Of a stretch of DNA of 64,000 bases, positions 21,408 through 30,448 are shown in pieces; position 1 is the first letter of the stretch, and each line of letters starts with the position of its first letter. The stretch spans positions 1,302,001-1,366,000 of the forward strand of contig NC_031671.1 in the NCBI RefSeq assembly GCF_001640025.1. Reading direction: 5' to 3'. Source of the DNA: Sugiyamaella lignohabitans (taxonomy: Eukaryota > Ascomycota > Dipodascomycetes > Dipodascales > Trichomonascaceae). A program made the translations under genes and the position numbers. Under the pieces are notes generated by a model, which saw nothing but the letters and a program-made list of their open reading frames with translations, was not told the origin of the DNA and did no database searches.

Positions 21408-23254
21408 ATGTCTTTGGCTTTCACCATCCGTCCTTCTGCTATGAAGCTCTCGGCCCGCACTTTCAGTGCTGTCGGTCTCCGAGCCTACTCCTCCAAGGAA
21501 CCTGTAAGTTGTCAATTGGGAGGGTGTTCCTCCGGGGGGTGTGTGCCTCCGGCGGCTGGGGCTCCGCCCCAGACCCTGGTTGCTCCTCTCGCTTCGCTCG
21601 AGTCGGGCGTGGGGGTTGGTGTGTTCGTGGTGAATGGGCAATTGCCGGTGAAAAAACAGTCTTCAGACTGTAATTGGCGGGTTTGATGCTCAATTACCAG
21701 GTTCGGTGACACCCCCAGGCCCGACTCGAGCGAAGCGAGAGGAGCAGCCAGGGTCTGGGGCGGAGCCCCAGCCGCCGGAGGCAGACCCCGAACCCGAAAT
21801 TGGACCCCGAAGTATCCTTGCACCCCGAACCCTCCTCGAGCGAAGCGAGAGGAGCAACCAGGGTCTGGGGCGGAGCCCCAGCCGCCGGAGGCAGACCCCC
21901 CGGAGTGAAACCCCCAGAGGACCCGGAAGTTGGAACTAACAGAGTGTAGACCTTGAAGGAGAGATTTGCCGAGCTTTTGCCAGGTAAGATCGAGCAAATC
22001 AAGAAGTTGAGAAAGGAGCACGGTAACACTGTTATTGGCGAGGTTACTCTTGACCAGGTTTACGGTGGTCAACGTGGTATTAAGGCTCTTGTTTGGGAAG
22101 GATCTGTTTTGGACGCCGAGGAGGGTATTAGATTCCGTGGTAAGACTATTCCCGACTTGCAAAAGGAGTTGCCCAAGGCTCCTGGTGGAGAAGAGCCTCT
22201 TCCCGAGGGTCTTTTCTGGCTTTTGTTGACTGGTGAGGTCCCTACCGAGTCTCAAGTTCGTGCTCTTTCTGCCGAGTTTGCTGCTCGTTCCGAGTTGCCT
22301 GCTCATGTTAAGGAGTTGATTGACCGATCTCCTCCTTCTCTTCACCCCATGGCTCAACTTTCTATTGCTGTTACTGCTTTGGAATCCGAGTCTGCTTTCG
22401 CCAAGGCTTATGAAAAGGGTGTTAACAAGAAGGAGTACTGGCAATACGCTTATGAGGACTCAATTGACTTGATTGCCAAGTTGCCCTCTATTGCTGCTAG
22501 AATCTACCGCAACGTTTTCAAGGATGGTAAGGTTGCTCCCATTGACTCTTCTCTTGATTACTCTGCCAACTTTGCTAAGCAACTTGGTTTCGCCGATTCT
22601 AAGGAGTTCACCGAACTTTTGCGTCTTTACTTGACCATCCACACTGATCACGAGGGTGGTAACGTTTCTGCCCACACCACCCACTTGGTCGGATCCGCTT
22701 TGTCGTCTCCTTTCTTGTCGGTTGCTGCTGGTTTGAATGGTCTTGCCGGTCCTTTGCACGGAAGAGCCAACCAAGAGGTTCTTGAGTGGATTTTGGAGAT
22801 CAAGTCCAAGATCGGATCCAACGTTACTAAGGAAGATATTGAGAAGTATCTTTGGGATACTCTTAATGCCGGTCGTGTCGTTCCTGGTTACGGTCACGCC
22901 GTTCTCCGTAAGACCGATCCTCGTTACACTGCTCAACGTGAGTTTGCTCTTAAGCACATGCCCGATTATGACTTGTTCCACCTTGTTTCCACCATTTACG
23001 AGGTCGCTCCTAAGGTGTTGACCGAGCACGGAAAGACCAAGAACCCCTGGCCCAATGTGGACTCGCACTCTGGTGTCCTTCTCCAATACTACGGACTTAC
23101 TGAGCAATCCTACTACACTGTCTTGTTCGGTGTTTCCCGTGCCATTGGTGTCCTTCCTCAAATCATCATTGATCGTGCTGTTGGCATGCCCATTGAGAGA
23201 CCCAAGTCCTTCTCCACTGAGAAGTACGCCGAGTTGGTTGGTGCCAAGTTGTAA
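21408..23254 (+). CDS. CIT1: Mitochondrial citrate synthase, two exons
   Basis: Condenses oxaloacetate and acetyl-CoA in the TCA cycle. Exon 1 (21408-21503, 32 codons) encodes a basic, Ser-rich mitochondrial presequence; exon 2 (21950-23254) encodes the enzyme, 466 residues in total. The 446-bp intron (GTAAGT ... ACTAACAGAGTGTAG) joins in phase 0 to give [19 protein letters not shown]. Catalytic residues are in [11 protein letters not shown] (His), [14 protein letters not shown] (His) and [10 protein letters not shown] (Asp). Codon use is very biased (GGT, GTT, AAG, TTG, CTT) compared with neighbours, indicating high expression. The intron carries three GC-palindrome arms. No peroxisomal C-terminal signal is present, so the mitochondrial form is most likely. 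Confidence 0.95.
21545..21604 (+). repeat. GC-palindrome arm 1 in the CIT1 intron
   Basis: Consensus CTCGAG-class arm, sense to the gene, 41 bp after the donor. Confidence 0.95.
21722..21782 (-). repeat. GC-palindrome arm 2 in the CIT1 intron
   Basis: Consensus arm, antisense; it carries the agaccccga outer flank. Confidence 0.95.
21835..21892 (-). repeat. GC-palindrome arm 3 in the CIT1 intron
   Basis: Tandem direct repeat of arm 2, spaced about 113 bp from it, and 57 bp from the acceptor. Confidence 0.95.
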
Positions 23255-23341
23255 ACTTATGACGGCCCTCGCTTGACTGCTGTCGCTTTATGTAGATAAT
23301 GATTAACCTTTCGAATTCTTCTTTCTCCGTGGTGGTCATCT

Positions 23342-23402
23342 GCCTCCGGCGGCTGGGGCTCCGCCCCAGACCCTGGCTGCTCCTCTCGCTTCGCGAGAGT
23401 CG
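23342..23402 (+). repeat. GC-palindrome arm, CTCTCGC perfect hairpin
   Basis: Second hairpin is CTCTCGC-TTC-GCGAGAG, fully paired, unlike the common CTCTCGC/GCTCGAG form. It lies 88 bp after the CIT1 stop. Confidence 0.95.
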
Positions 23403-23438
23403 GGCATCGGGTTCGTTTCTATCTCTGGGAGACGGTAT

Positions 23439-23498
23439 GCCTCCGGCGGCTGGGGCTCCGCCCCAGACCCTGGTTGCTCCTCTCGCTTCGCGAGAGTC
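23439..23498 (+). repeat. GC-palindrome arm, CTCTCGC perfect hairpin
   Basis: Direct tandem copy of the arm at 23342 at about 97-bp spacing. The spacer begins with the same TCGGGC, consistent with local duplication. Confidence 0.95.
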
Positions 23499-23569
23499 GG
23501 GCGTCAGGTTTTTGTCGCGTTGTAGAGCTTCTCGGCTCGTTCCAACATTTTCAGCCCAATAGTAACGAT

Positions 23570-24490
23570 TCAAGACTTCTTTTCTGTTTTTGGGTACTAT
23601 TTTATCACTCAATCTTCCTTGGCGTTATTCAAGATTTGATCCTGGGGCTGTCAAAAAATAATCAAAAAAAATTTGGGATGGCAGCCGGGATTTCTCTCAT
23701 TTCTGTTTCTGAATTGTGTTTTCTCGCTGCTCCTTCTCATCTGTTCTCAAATGGCAACGAGGAGCTGAAATAAGCTTTTCTGGCTGCTGGGTAGCATTTA
23801 ATCACCCATGAGCACAGTCCTAGTTACCATTTGTAATGAATATTGTGCTAACCAAAAAGATGTAGACTGTTACCACTCGGTTTCCTATCATCCTTGAGAA
23901 TATATATGTTCCCAGACCTATCCTTTTAATTTACCCATCTGCGGCAATGGGGACAGTTCAAGGAGCTAAAAGGCAACTTTTCTGTGTTCTAGATAGCATC
24001 TCATCACCCAGGAATGTGGTCTCACTTGCCGTTACTCAACGCACATCCTGCTTTTCTGTCTTCTATGACACTGGGCTCAGCTGCAATAGGGACAAATCAA
24101 CAAAGTAGAATACAACTTTTTGGGTCCTGGGTAGCATTTAATTATCTAAGAGTAAGAGTTCTCAATTGCCATTAGTAAAGAGTAGCCCTTGCTTTGGAAA
24201 AATAATTCTACTCAGTAAAAGGGAAGCTTCATTTATATTACCCTTAAACTTCTGTTCGCAGAGCTGCTCGCTCTTATTTGCTCAGTCACAATCTTAACCA
24301 TACAACTATCCTGTTTGCTCCTGGGTAGGATTTTATCATCAGAAAGTCGAATCTCATTTGTCTTACTTTATCATTCATTCGTTCCGGTCCTGGCAGATTT
24401 TTCTAGTTCTGTGAGAACCCAAGTCCTTCAAACCCTTGAGGTATATTTTGCACTTTCATTGCTACCCCTCTGGCTACCGTGCTCAAAGTA
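23570..24490. repeat. Degenerate direct-repeat array, about five units
   Basis: A motif of the form aactTTTCTGnnTnCTGGGTAGCATTTAATCA recurs near 23577, 23771, 23973, 24113 and 24303, i.e. at spacings of about 140-200 bp. Each copy is followed by a T-rich downstream part (for example TNNCCATTNGTAA) and often preceded by GGGACA-like and CAA-rich stretches. Units are strongly diverged. No reading frame is conserved across them. Confidence 0.6.
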
Positions 24491-24629
24491 ATGTGGAGCT
24501 TTATATTGGGTATTGGCTTGTGGTAGCGTTTCGCTCGGTCTGCTGCGATCACGGCAAACCAACTAGGGTGATGTTCTCCTAAGTAATACAGCATTTTTAG
24601 ACCCTGTTGTACTCATCATCCCGAAGTAA

Positions 24630-24679
24630 CGAGCGAAGCGAGCAGAGGGGTCTGGGGCGGAGCCCCAGCCGCCGGAGGC
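24630..24679 (-). repeat. GC-palindrome arm, shortened
   Basis: Lacks part of the middle (GAGGGGTCTGG links the hairpins directly). It lies 61 bp beyond the NmrA-like stop codon. Confidence 0.9.
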
Positions 24680-24739
24680 AGAGTTGGCAAATCAAATTAT
24701 CAGGTGTTAGATTAAGCTATGTGCTACATTCCCGGTAGA

Positions 24740-25636
24740 CTAGTAAGTCTTTCTGATATAGTCCTCAATTTTTTCCCACTTGAAGTACTTCTCGCCAGGG
24801 TTAATGAGCTCGTTGTCGTTGTTGTTCTTGAAGTTGGCTCCGTCGCCAGCGACACTGGCTCCTCTCAGAGCGTAGAAGAAAGCAGGAACTCCGTTGTCCA
24901 ACTTTCCGCTGAGGGCATCCTGGGCCTGCTGGATGATCTGTTCCTTGGTAGTGCTATTAACCGTGACCTTCTTGCCAGTGTGCTTCTCATAGAGTTCGAC
25001 GAACTTGGCAGGGGTTACATTGTCACCTGCAATCTTAACAACATCAGGGATCATCTCATAGGGGAGAGAAATAGTAGCAGCAACAGATTGGCCAATATTC
25101 TTGGTAGAATTGAAACTCAAATTCTGACTGCCGTCACCAACATAATCAGCAGTATCGTGGGATAAGTCAGCAAACGCAAGGAGATCCCAGTTTGGTTGCA
25201 AGGTGCTGTCAATAAAGTATCCAACTTTGAATTGGATAACTTTCAATCCCTGAGCCTCAGCAAAGTTGACAATATCAGCCTTCTTTTGAAACACAGGTTT
25301 AAGAGGACCAGCTTGAGAATAATCAAGACCAAATTCAGATGGAATGTACACCTTTGCTCCGGCGTTCTTAGCAGCAATTGCCAAGTCGTTGGATTCAAGA
25401 GCAGCTGTACCTCGAAGATCAATTACAACATCAACGCCCTTCAAAGCCTTCTCATACGAGGCAATGTCACTGGCTTCGTAGTACTCGACATCCTCAGAAG
25501 AAGTTCCAGCGGCCTTTCGAGACACAGCTCGAATGGGCAACTTGAAATTGTCTCTGAAAGCAGGTTCAAGCAAAGCCTCGAGAACTGGCTTGCCAAGATA
25601 GCCGGAAATACCAACAATTGCAACGGACTTAGACAT
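24740..25636 (-). CDS. NmrA-like / isoflavone-reductase-type NAD(P)-binding protein
   Basis: 298-residue single-exon protein of the atypical short-chain dehydrogenase (NmrA-like) family. The N-terminal Rossmann motif VAIVGISGYLGKPV (GxxGxxG) binds NAD(P). The stretches VVIDLRG, AKVYIPSEFGLDY and VIQFKVGYFIDS follow the order of isoflavone-reductase-like and NmrA proteins. These act as oxidoreductases or redox sensors, and the substrate cannot be told from sequence. The ATG at 25636 is followed directly by the nucleotide-binding strand. The promoter has TATA boxes and a heat-shock-type element. Confidence 0.82.
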   Translation of the reverse strand: MSKSVAIVGISGYLGKPVLEALLEPAFRDNFKLPIRAVSRKAAGTSSEDVEYYEASDIASYEKALKGVDVVIDLRGTAALESNDLAIAAKNAGAKVYIPSEFGLDYSQAGPLKPVFQKKADIVNFAEAQGLKVIQFKVGYFIDSTLQPNWDLLAFADLSHDTADYVGDGSQNLSFNSTKNIGQSVAATISLPYEMIPDVVKIAGDNVTPAKFVELYEKHTGKKVTVNSTTKEQIIQQAQDALSGKLDNGVPAFFYALRGASVAGDGANFKNNNDNELINPGEKYFKWEKIEDYIRKTY

Positions 25637-25693
25637 TTCTGTTAAAAATCAAGTTTGTGTACTTAATTGATTCGTTAAAGCTCTAGAAAATAA

Positions 25694-25701
25694 TTCTAGA
25701 A
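25694..25701. promoter_or_regulatory. Heat-shock-element-like TTCTAGAA
   Basis: Two head-to-head HSF half sites (TTC-TA-GAA pattern) with a further AGAA nearby, about 60 bp upstream of the NmrA-like ATG. Confidence 0.35.
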
Positions 25702-25807
25702 CAGATCAATTGGAGATAGAATGAAATCTTGTCAATAAAGTGACTGAGAGCGATGTGATAAAATAAACAACAAAAACAATTGAAAAAAAAAGCTTAGAAA
25801 CCGAGGC

Positions 25808-25815
25808 TTTTTATA
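25808..25815 (-). promoter_or_regulatory. TATA box of the NmrA-like gene
   Basis: TATAAAAA on the minus strand about 175 bp upstream of the ATG; a second TATAAATA lies at 25868-25875. Confidence 0.5.
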
Positions 25816-26369
25816 CTTGTTTGAAGATAGTAAAATAAAAATGTTCTTAACTCAGACAAAGCAGGTCTATTTATACTAATTTCGAGCTTGTAGTTGTGCT
25901 CATCAGGCTCTAAACTGAAGTCCGCTTCGATCACTAATTCAGGGTCGATTTTATGCATAATCTGCACATTCTCTGCATGCTGATCAGGCCTGCTTACACA
26001 ATCTAGCGCTGATGATTAAAAATCATTAAAAATCAAGCCCACTATTATGCAACCGCTTAAAAATCAACCGAGCGGACGACTGCTCCACCTCCGCGGCCAA
26101 ACAAATACCCCGAGCAAACAAACTCTAAAATTTCGGAAATAGCGGATATAACCCCAACACACCACCTAAAGAACAACTCCGATTCCCACACCCACTCTTG
26201 CCATTGACCTCAACTCCACGGAGTTCTTTCACTACTCAATTACCGCCACACAAACCATACGGCAGACGTCATACAGATTTCACTTTCACGATTCACCTGC
26301 ACCGCGGACATAACTCTATAGGGAAAGCCAAAATTTCGGGGTAATGACTTTATCCGGGGTGAGGATTTT

Positions 26370-26419
26370 GCCTCCGGCGGCCGGGCTCTGCCCGGACCCG
26401 TTGTGCTCGCTTCGCGAGC
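26370..26419 (+). repeat. GC-palindrome arm, short CCGGGC variant
   Basis: First stem CCGGGC-TCT-GCCCGG, second hairpin GCTCGCTTCGCGAGC. Confidence 0.92.
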
Positions 26420-26593
26420 CATCGCTGGCGGTGGGCACATTTCACAGAGGGTATGGGGTTCGAGGTGTCTCCCATTGAGGCGGAGACAGTCGCTGTTTGA
26501 CCCCTGAATGCAGGGACCATTGTCTGGTGTATGAAAAACAGCTGTTGAGGAAGTTCTAAGATCACCGAAGGACCAGTCCGATCCCTGACGGAA

Positions 26594-26654
26594 CGACTCG
26601 AGCGAAGCGAGAGGAGCAACCAGGGTCTGGGGCGGAGCCCCAGCCGCCGGAGGC
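26594..26654 (-). repeat. GC-palindrome arm, CTCGAG class
   Basis: Consensus arm at the end of tandem unit 1. Confidence 0.95.
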
Positions 26655-26891
26655 AGGTCACCACCGGCAAAAACAATTAAGTTGTGGCATTTGTACTGGA
26701 TTCATCAGAGATGACTCCAGGTAGTTTGAGAACTTCGCGAAGAATTGGCTTGTGTTTGACAAAAGTACCCCTGAGACGCAGGGTCCAGTGATAATGCAGA
26801 AGCATTGCGTCTTGCTTCTGGCGGATGTAGGATAACAGCGATGGACCAAGCTCCAGACTTTCCAAAACAGCAGCCTGACCTCCTGATGAAA

Positions 26892-26952
26892 CGACTCGAG
26901 CGAAGCGAGAGGAGCAACCAGGGTCTGGGGCGGAGCCCCAGCCGCCGGAGGC
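26892..26952 (-). repeat. GC-palindrome arm, CTCGAG class
   Basis: Consensus arm at the end of tandem unit 2. Confidence 0.95.
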
Positions 26953-27214
26953 AGACCCTCACCCCTGAAAACAGTGGTATTGATACTGGCTGTGGTTAGA
27001 GGTTTCTCGTGATGGTCCTGTTTCGATGTTTGAGGGACTCACACGGGAGTGACCGCGGTTTTGTGTTGACCAGAGTCCCCTGGGATGGCCTCTGAGACGC
27101 AGGGTCCAGTGATTATGCAGCAGCAAATTACATTGTGCGTCTGGCAGACGTACGATACCAGGGGCCTACAGACGTCCAGCGTGGCCAGACCGTCATCCCG
27201 ACCCCCCGATGAAC

Positions 27215-27274
27215 CGACTCGAGCGAAGCGAGAGGAGCAACCAGGGTCTGGGGCGGAGCCCCAGCCGCCGGAGG
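27215..27274 (-). repeat. GC-palindrome arm, CTCGAG class
   Basis: Consensus arm at the end of tandem unit 3, 134 bp beyond the ATG8 stop. Confidence 0.95.
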
Positions 27275-27340
27275 CAGACCCCCACCGCCTAAGAAACGAG
27301 AATAGAATAGAATCAAATAAAAAGGAATCGTGATAATAGT

Positions 27341-27376
27341 GATAATAAAAATAATAATAATAATAATAATAATAAA
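27341..27376. repeat. AAT/ATA microsatellite
   Basis: About ten AAT-type triplets in the ATG8 3' flank. Confidence 0.85.
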
Positions 27377-27407
27377 AAGAGACTACGACGACATCGGGGT
27401 TCTAGGA

Positions 27408-28411
27408 TTAAACCTCGTATTCGTCCCAGCCGAAGGTGTTTTCGCCAGAGTACGTCACGTACAGGAACCCGTCCTTGTCCTTGTGCTCCTCGTAGATGGC
27501 GCTCATGAGCGAGGCCGTGGGCGGGAGCACGTCATCGACGAAGATGAAAATAGCCTTCTCAGGGGCCAGCTTAATGCGTTTGCGGATCACGTACACAAAC
27601 TGGCCCACAGTCAGGTCCGACGGTACCAGGTACTTCTTCTTATCAATCGACGGGATGTCCGACTTCTCGACCTTCTCACAGATAACAGGGATTCTCTCCG
27701 TGTACTTGTGACGGATCCGGTCGGCCTCGGCTTTACGGGTTTCTACGTCTTGTTAGTATTCGGGTTCAAGGGGGATCGGAAACGGGAGGGAGGGGAGCAT
27801 GCCTCCGGCGGCTGGGGCTCCGCCCCAGACCCTGGTTGCTCCTCTCGCTTCGCTCGAGTCGGGCGTCGGGGATGGACAGGTGTTTCAGAGCAGGTGTGCC
27901 ACAAGAATTAAGTGCAGTGGCGGTTGTTTTAATGGTCTTTGACACGTCGAGATGTGGGAGATGGGTGGAGGACGTGTAGCAAGAGGGGGGATGGAATGGG
28001 CGGGACAGCAGAATCATTCACAGACCCTTCTGAATTGAAGTCACAAACTCGGTTCTGTTGGGTAGCAATGACGAGTCGTGAAACCCACTTAAAAAAATTT
28101 TGAAAGAACAAAGATCATGGCGGAATTGTGACTTCGTTCGATGGCACGGTTCGTGTATTGCCATGGTCATAACAAGTGCTGGGGACACCAATTGACCGTC
28201 TGACAACATCTATTTTCTTATCGCTGTTGTCAACTGTTGTCTGATCACGATCGAGTGAGTCGCCACTCTGTTTAGTAATCGCGCTGACTGAGATCGCGGT
28301 TCTTGATTTGCTACTCAGTTGACCCTGTCCATGTTCATTGATGTTTGATGCCGTCTGTGGGCCGTGGCTGTACTTACCAAAAGGGTGCTCGTCCTTGAAC
28401 TTGGACTTCAT
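27408..28411 (-). CDS. ATG8: Ubiquitin-like autophagy protein ATG8, two exons
   Basis: ATG8 is conjugated to phosphatidylethanolamine on autophagosomal membranes. Exon 1 (28378-28411) encodes only [11 protein letters not shown] plus one base; exon 2 is 27408-27742. The 635-bp intron (27743-28377) has donor GTAAGT, branch TACTAAC and acceptor GACGTAG, and the phase-1 join gives [14 protein letters not shown], matching the family HPFEKRKAEAERIR. The product is 122 residues. Gly116 is followed by a six-residue tail (WDEYEV) that Atg4 would remove. Other signatures are [20 protein letters not shown] and [16 protein letters not shown]-palindrome arm lies in the intron, antisense to the gene. Exon 1 is too short to be found by an open-frame scan. 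Confidence 0.95.
27801..27861 (+). repeat. GC-palindrome arm inside the ATG8 intron
   Basis: Consensus CTCGAG-class arm about 58 bp from the acceptor, antisense to ATG8. Confidence 0.95.
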
Positions 28412-28868
28412 TTTGCGTTGTTTGTTAATAGAACACTGTTTAGACAACGGAGTAGAGTGCTGCTTTTATTCGATTGGTCAGAAAATCGTCTGGTCCAACA
28501 AACCTGTGAAGCTAATCAAAGTGTATGGTACGGATGTGGGACTAGCGTGGCGTTGTATTCACTTATAAAGAAGGCAACAGCTCTTGATTAGTATGTCAGT
28601 CATGTGGGATAGGGCATGCACTAACTGATTAACCGCCATTCCATTAAAGATAAGCCATAGGGTAGGGGTACTATGTACTGAAGCAAGTATGATATGGTAT
28701 GATAAGACCGTATCATAGCGAAATCCTTGCCGCTTGCTGTTTTCAGCCGGCTGCAGATGCCGCTATCTGTCTGTATCGGGGTTCATTCCCACTATCTCCC
28801 TCACTGATAACAGATGACCCTGTTTCGGTCATCGCTATACCGGTCTGTCACGGGACTGGAGGGGGCAT

Positions 28869-29006
28869 GCCTCCGGCGGCTGGGGCTCCGCCCCAGACCC
28901 TGGTTGCTCCTCTCGCTACGCTCGAGTCGTTGCGTCCACGGTCCCTGCCAACTCCTGCGAAGCAGGAGCTACGGGGTCTGGGGCAGAGCCCCAGCCGCCG
29001 GAGGCA
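28869..29006. repeat. Full paired GC-palindrome element, 138 bp
   Basis: Left CTCGAG-class arm, right CTCCTGC/GCAGGAG arm. Outer flanks GGAGGGGGCAT and ACAACCCCC extend the symmetry. Confidence 0.95.
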
Positions 29007-29329
29007 CAACCCCCTCAACCTGTGTGATACGTACGGCGAGAATTCCGAAGGAAAGTCCGATGATAGCTGGGTTTCATGTATTATTATGGTACGGCACTAC
29101 TCCATACTCCACACACCACACACCACACGAGATGTCTGACAGTCTGCTGCACCTGATAAGAACCTAATCTCCTGGATCTGTGTTGGGAGGTTAAAAATAG
29201 CCCGGGAAGGTCCTGAGGTGATTCAGGGGAGATGGGTGTATGTGTTTCGAGAAAGTATAGGTAGAAGTGGAAGGTGCAGGAAATCGTGTTAATTGAGAAT
29301 GGTCTTTTGACTCCCGCTGTTTGTAGAGT

Positions 29330-29510
29330 ATAGAGTATAGAGCATTTACAGAAAGAATGAGAGAAAGATTGGTAGAGACGTTGTCAGAGATTAATAGAGA
29401 GGTAGATAGGTAGATAAGAGGCAGAATGTAGATAGGTGGATTGATAGAGGTGTAAATCGCGACTAAGTTGATTGATAGAGGTTGATAGGTAGTAGATGGA
29501 TTGTTGCTAG
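29330..29510. repeat. GATA/TAGA-rich low-complexity tract
   Basis: Recurring AGATAGGTAG, TTGATAGAGG and AGTATAGAGT motifs. Confidence 0.55.
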
Positions 29511-29820
29511 AGAAATAAAGGTGAGTTGATTTGTTGATGAACGAATTGACGGAAACATTGAATTTTGAATCTAAGCAGATCTATTCTACATATATACACA
29601 GTATACATATTGGTCATGTACTTAGATGTCAACTTTTGAGGTATAGTGTAATTACACTTCTTTTTATCTATTTTCAAGCCAAGACTCCAGAATTCCGCCT
29701 ACTACTCAAATTCACACGCTAGAAACAAAATTTCAAGAAAAAGAACAGCTTTCTCACTATTGACACTGCGTTCTATTGGTGTTCATATATCCACTATAGC
29801 ACTTGATCTCACTTCACGAC

Positions 29821-30163
29821 ATGGCACGGCTGCCAGATCCACTCGCATACGGCAAGCAGTTGATGTCGTTAATTTTCAGATCCAGTGGACCAGGCACACA
29901 CCCCAAAAACCCGCATTTTTCAGTACAAAAACCCATGCCAAACAAAGCAGTCAAGCAGCTGTCAGCGGCAGCAGCCTCGTGTGCTGAAGCCGGCGCTCTC
30001 TACGGATCCTGTGTGCTCAAACACTCGCAAACCATGGCCGCTGGCGCCTGTCAAGCCGAGTTCCAGCTCTTCAAACAGTGTTTCATGAAATCCGTAAGTA
30101 CCCTTCCCTTTCTCCAGCCTCGTTCTTTCTCTAACTCGCCAGATGGGTCGCAAAAAGTGGTAG
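29821..30163 (+). CDS. Twin CX9C protein, NDUFAF8-like complex I assembly factor, two exons
   Basis: Exon 1 (29821-30093) and exon 2 (30143-30163, MGRKKW then stop) are joined across a 49-bp intron (GTAAGT ... CTAACTCGCCAG). The core has two C-x9-C pairs, SCAEAGALYGSC and ACQAEFQLFKQC, with the AE-x3-YG-x-CV and C-x2-EF-x5-C pattern of NDUFAF8 (C17orf89), a disulfide-relay substrate of the mitochondrial intermembrane space needed for complex I assembly. The start is uncertain: the ATG at 29821 gives 97 residues, while the ATG at 29935 gives 59, nearer the length around the core. The reading frame continuing past the donor is repeat read-through. The name rests on the cysteine pattern only. 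Confidence 0.72.
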
Positions 30164-30193
30164 CTTGTGTAAATAAATTATTTATTCCCTCTC

Positions 30194-30331
30194 TGCCTCC
30201 GGCGGCTGGGGCTCCGCCCCAGACCCTGGCTGCTCCTCTCGCTGCGCTCGAGTCGTTCCGTCTCCGGTCCCAGCAAACTCCTGCGAAGCAGGAGCCACGG
30301 GGTCTGGGGCAGAGCCCCAGCCGCCGGAGGC
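30194..30331. repeat. Full paired GC-palindrome element, 138 bp
   Basis: CTCGAG arm plus CTCCTGC/GCAGGAG arm, 31 bp after the NDUFAF8-like stop. Confidence 0.95.
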
Positions 30332-30351
30332 ACACAGGCCTGCCAACGGTC

Positions 30352-30405
30352 TCCTGCGAAGCAGGAGCAACCAGGGTCTGGGGCGGAGCCCCAGCCGCCG
30401 GAGGC
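30352..30405 (-). repeat. GC-palindrome arm, GCAGGAG class
   Basis: Direct repeat of the right arm of the neighbouring pair, 44 bp beyond the ILS1 stop. Three arms therefore sit between these convergent genes. Confidence 0.95.
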
Positions 30406-30448
30406 AGAGGGGGAACGTGAAAGGAGAATTAGTTTTCTATTGTAGGAT

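Larger units (their letters stand above)
23255..24739. other. CIT1 3' flank and repeat array
   Basis: Contains three GC-palindrome arms (23342, 23439, 24630) and a degenerate direct-repeat array (about 23570-24490). No coding region recognised. Confidence 0.5.
26440..27274. repeat. Three-unit degenerate tandem repeat, each ending in a GC arm
   Basis: Units of about 300-320 bp end at the GC arms at 26594, 26892 and 27215. Shared internal segments include GAGACGCAGGGTCCAGTGAT (near 26773 and 27095) with a weaker match near 26500, and a common lead-in of the form CCTGATGAAACGACTCGAG before each arm. Larger segments have therefore duplicated together with the arm. Confidence 0.65.
25637..27407. 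other. Intergenic region NmrA-like to ATG8
   Basis: Holds the NmrA-like promoter, four GC-palindrome arms (26370, 26594, 26892, 27215) and a three-unit degenerate tandem repeat of about 300-320 bp. No gene recognised. Confidence 0.5.
28412..29820. other. Divergent region ATG8 / NDUFAF8-like
   Basis: Holds one full GC-palindrome pair (28869-29006), and a GATA/TAGATAGG-rich low-complexity tract at about 29330-29510. No gene recognised. Confidence 0.5.

Noticed and set aside
20370..21641. Long open frames (up to 333 codons) on both strands
   Set aside because: They are read-through of GC-palindrome arms (peptides such as [11 protein letters not shown] and [10 protein letters not shown] recur at every copy), with no independent domain, and overlap the CIT1 promoter and intron.
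22460..23161. 233-codon frame antisense to CIT1
   Set aside because: Produced by the extreme codon bias of CIT1; no family similarity.
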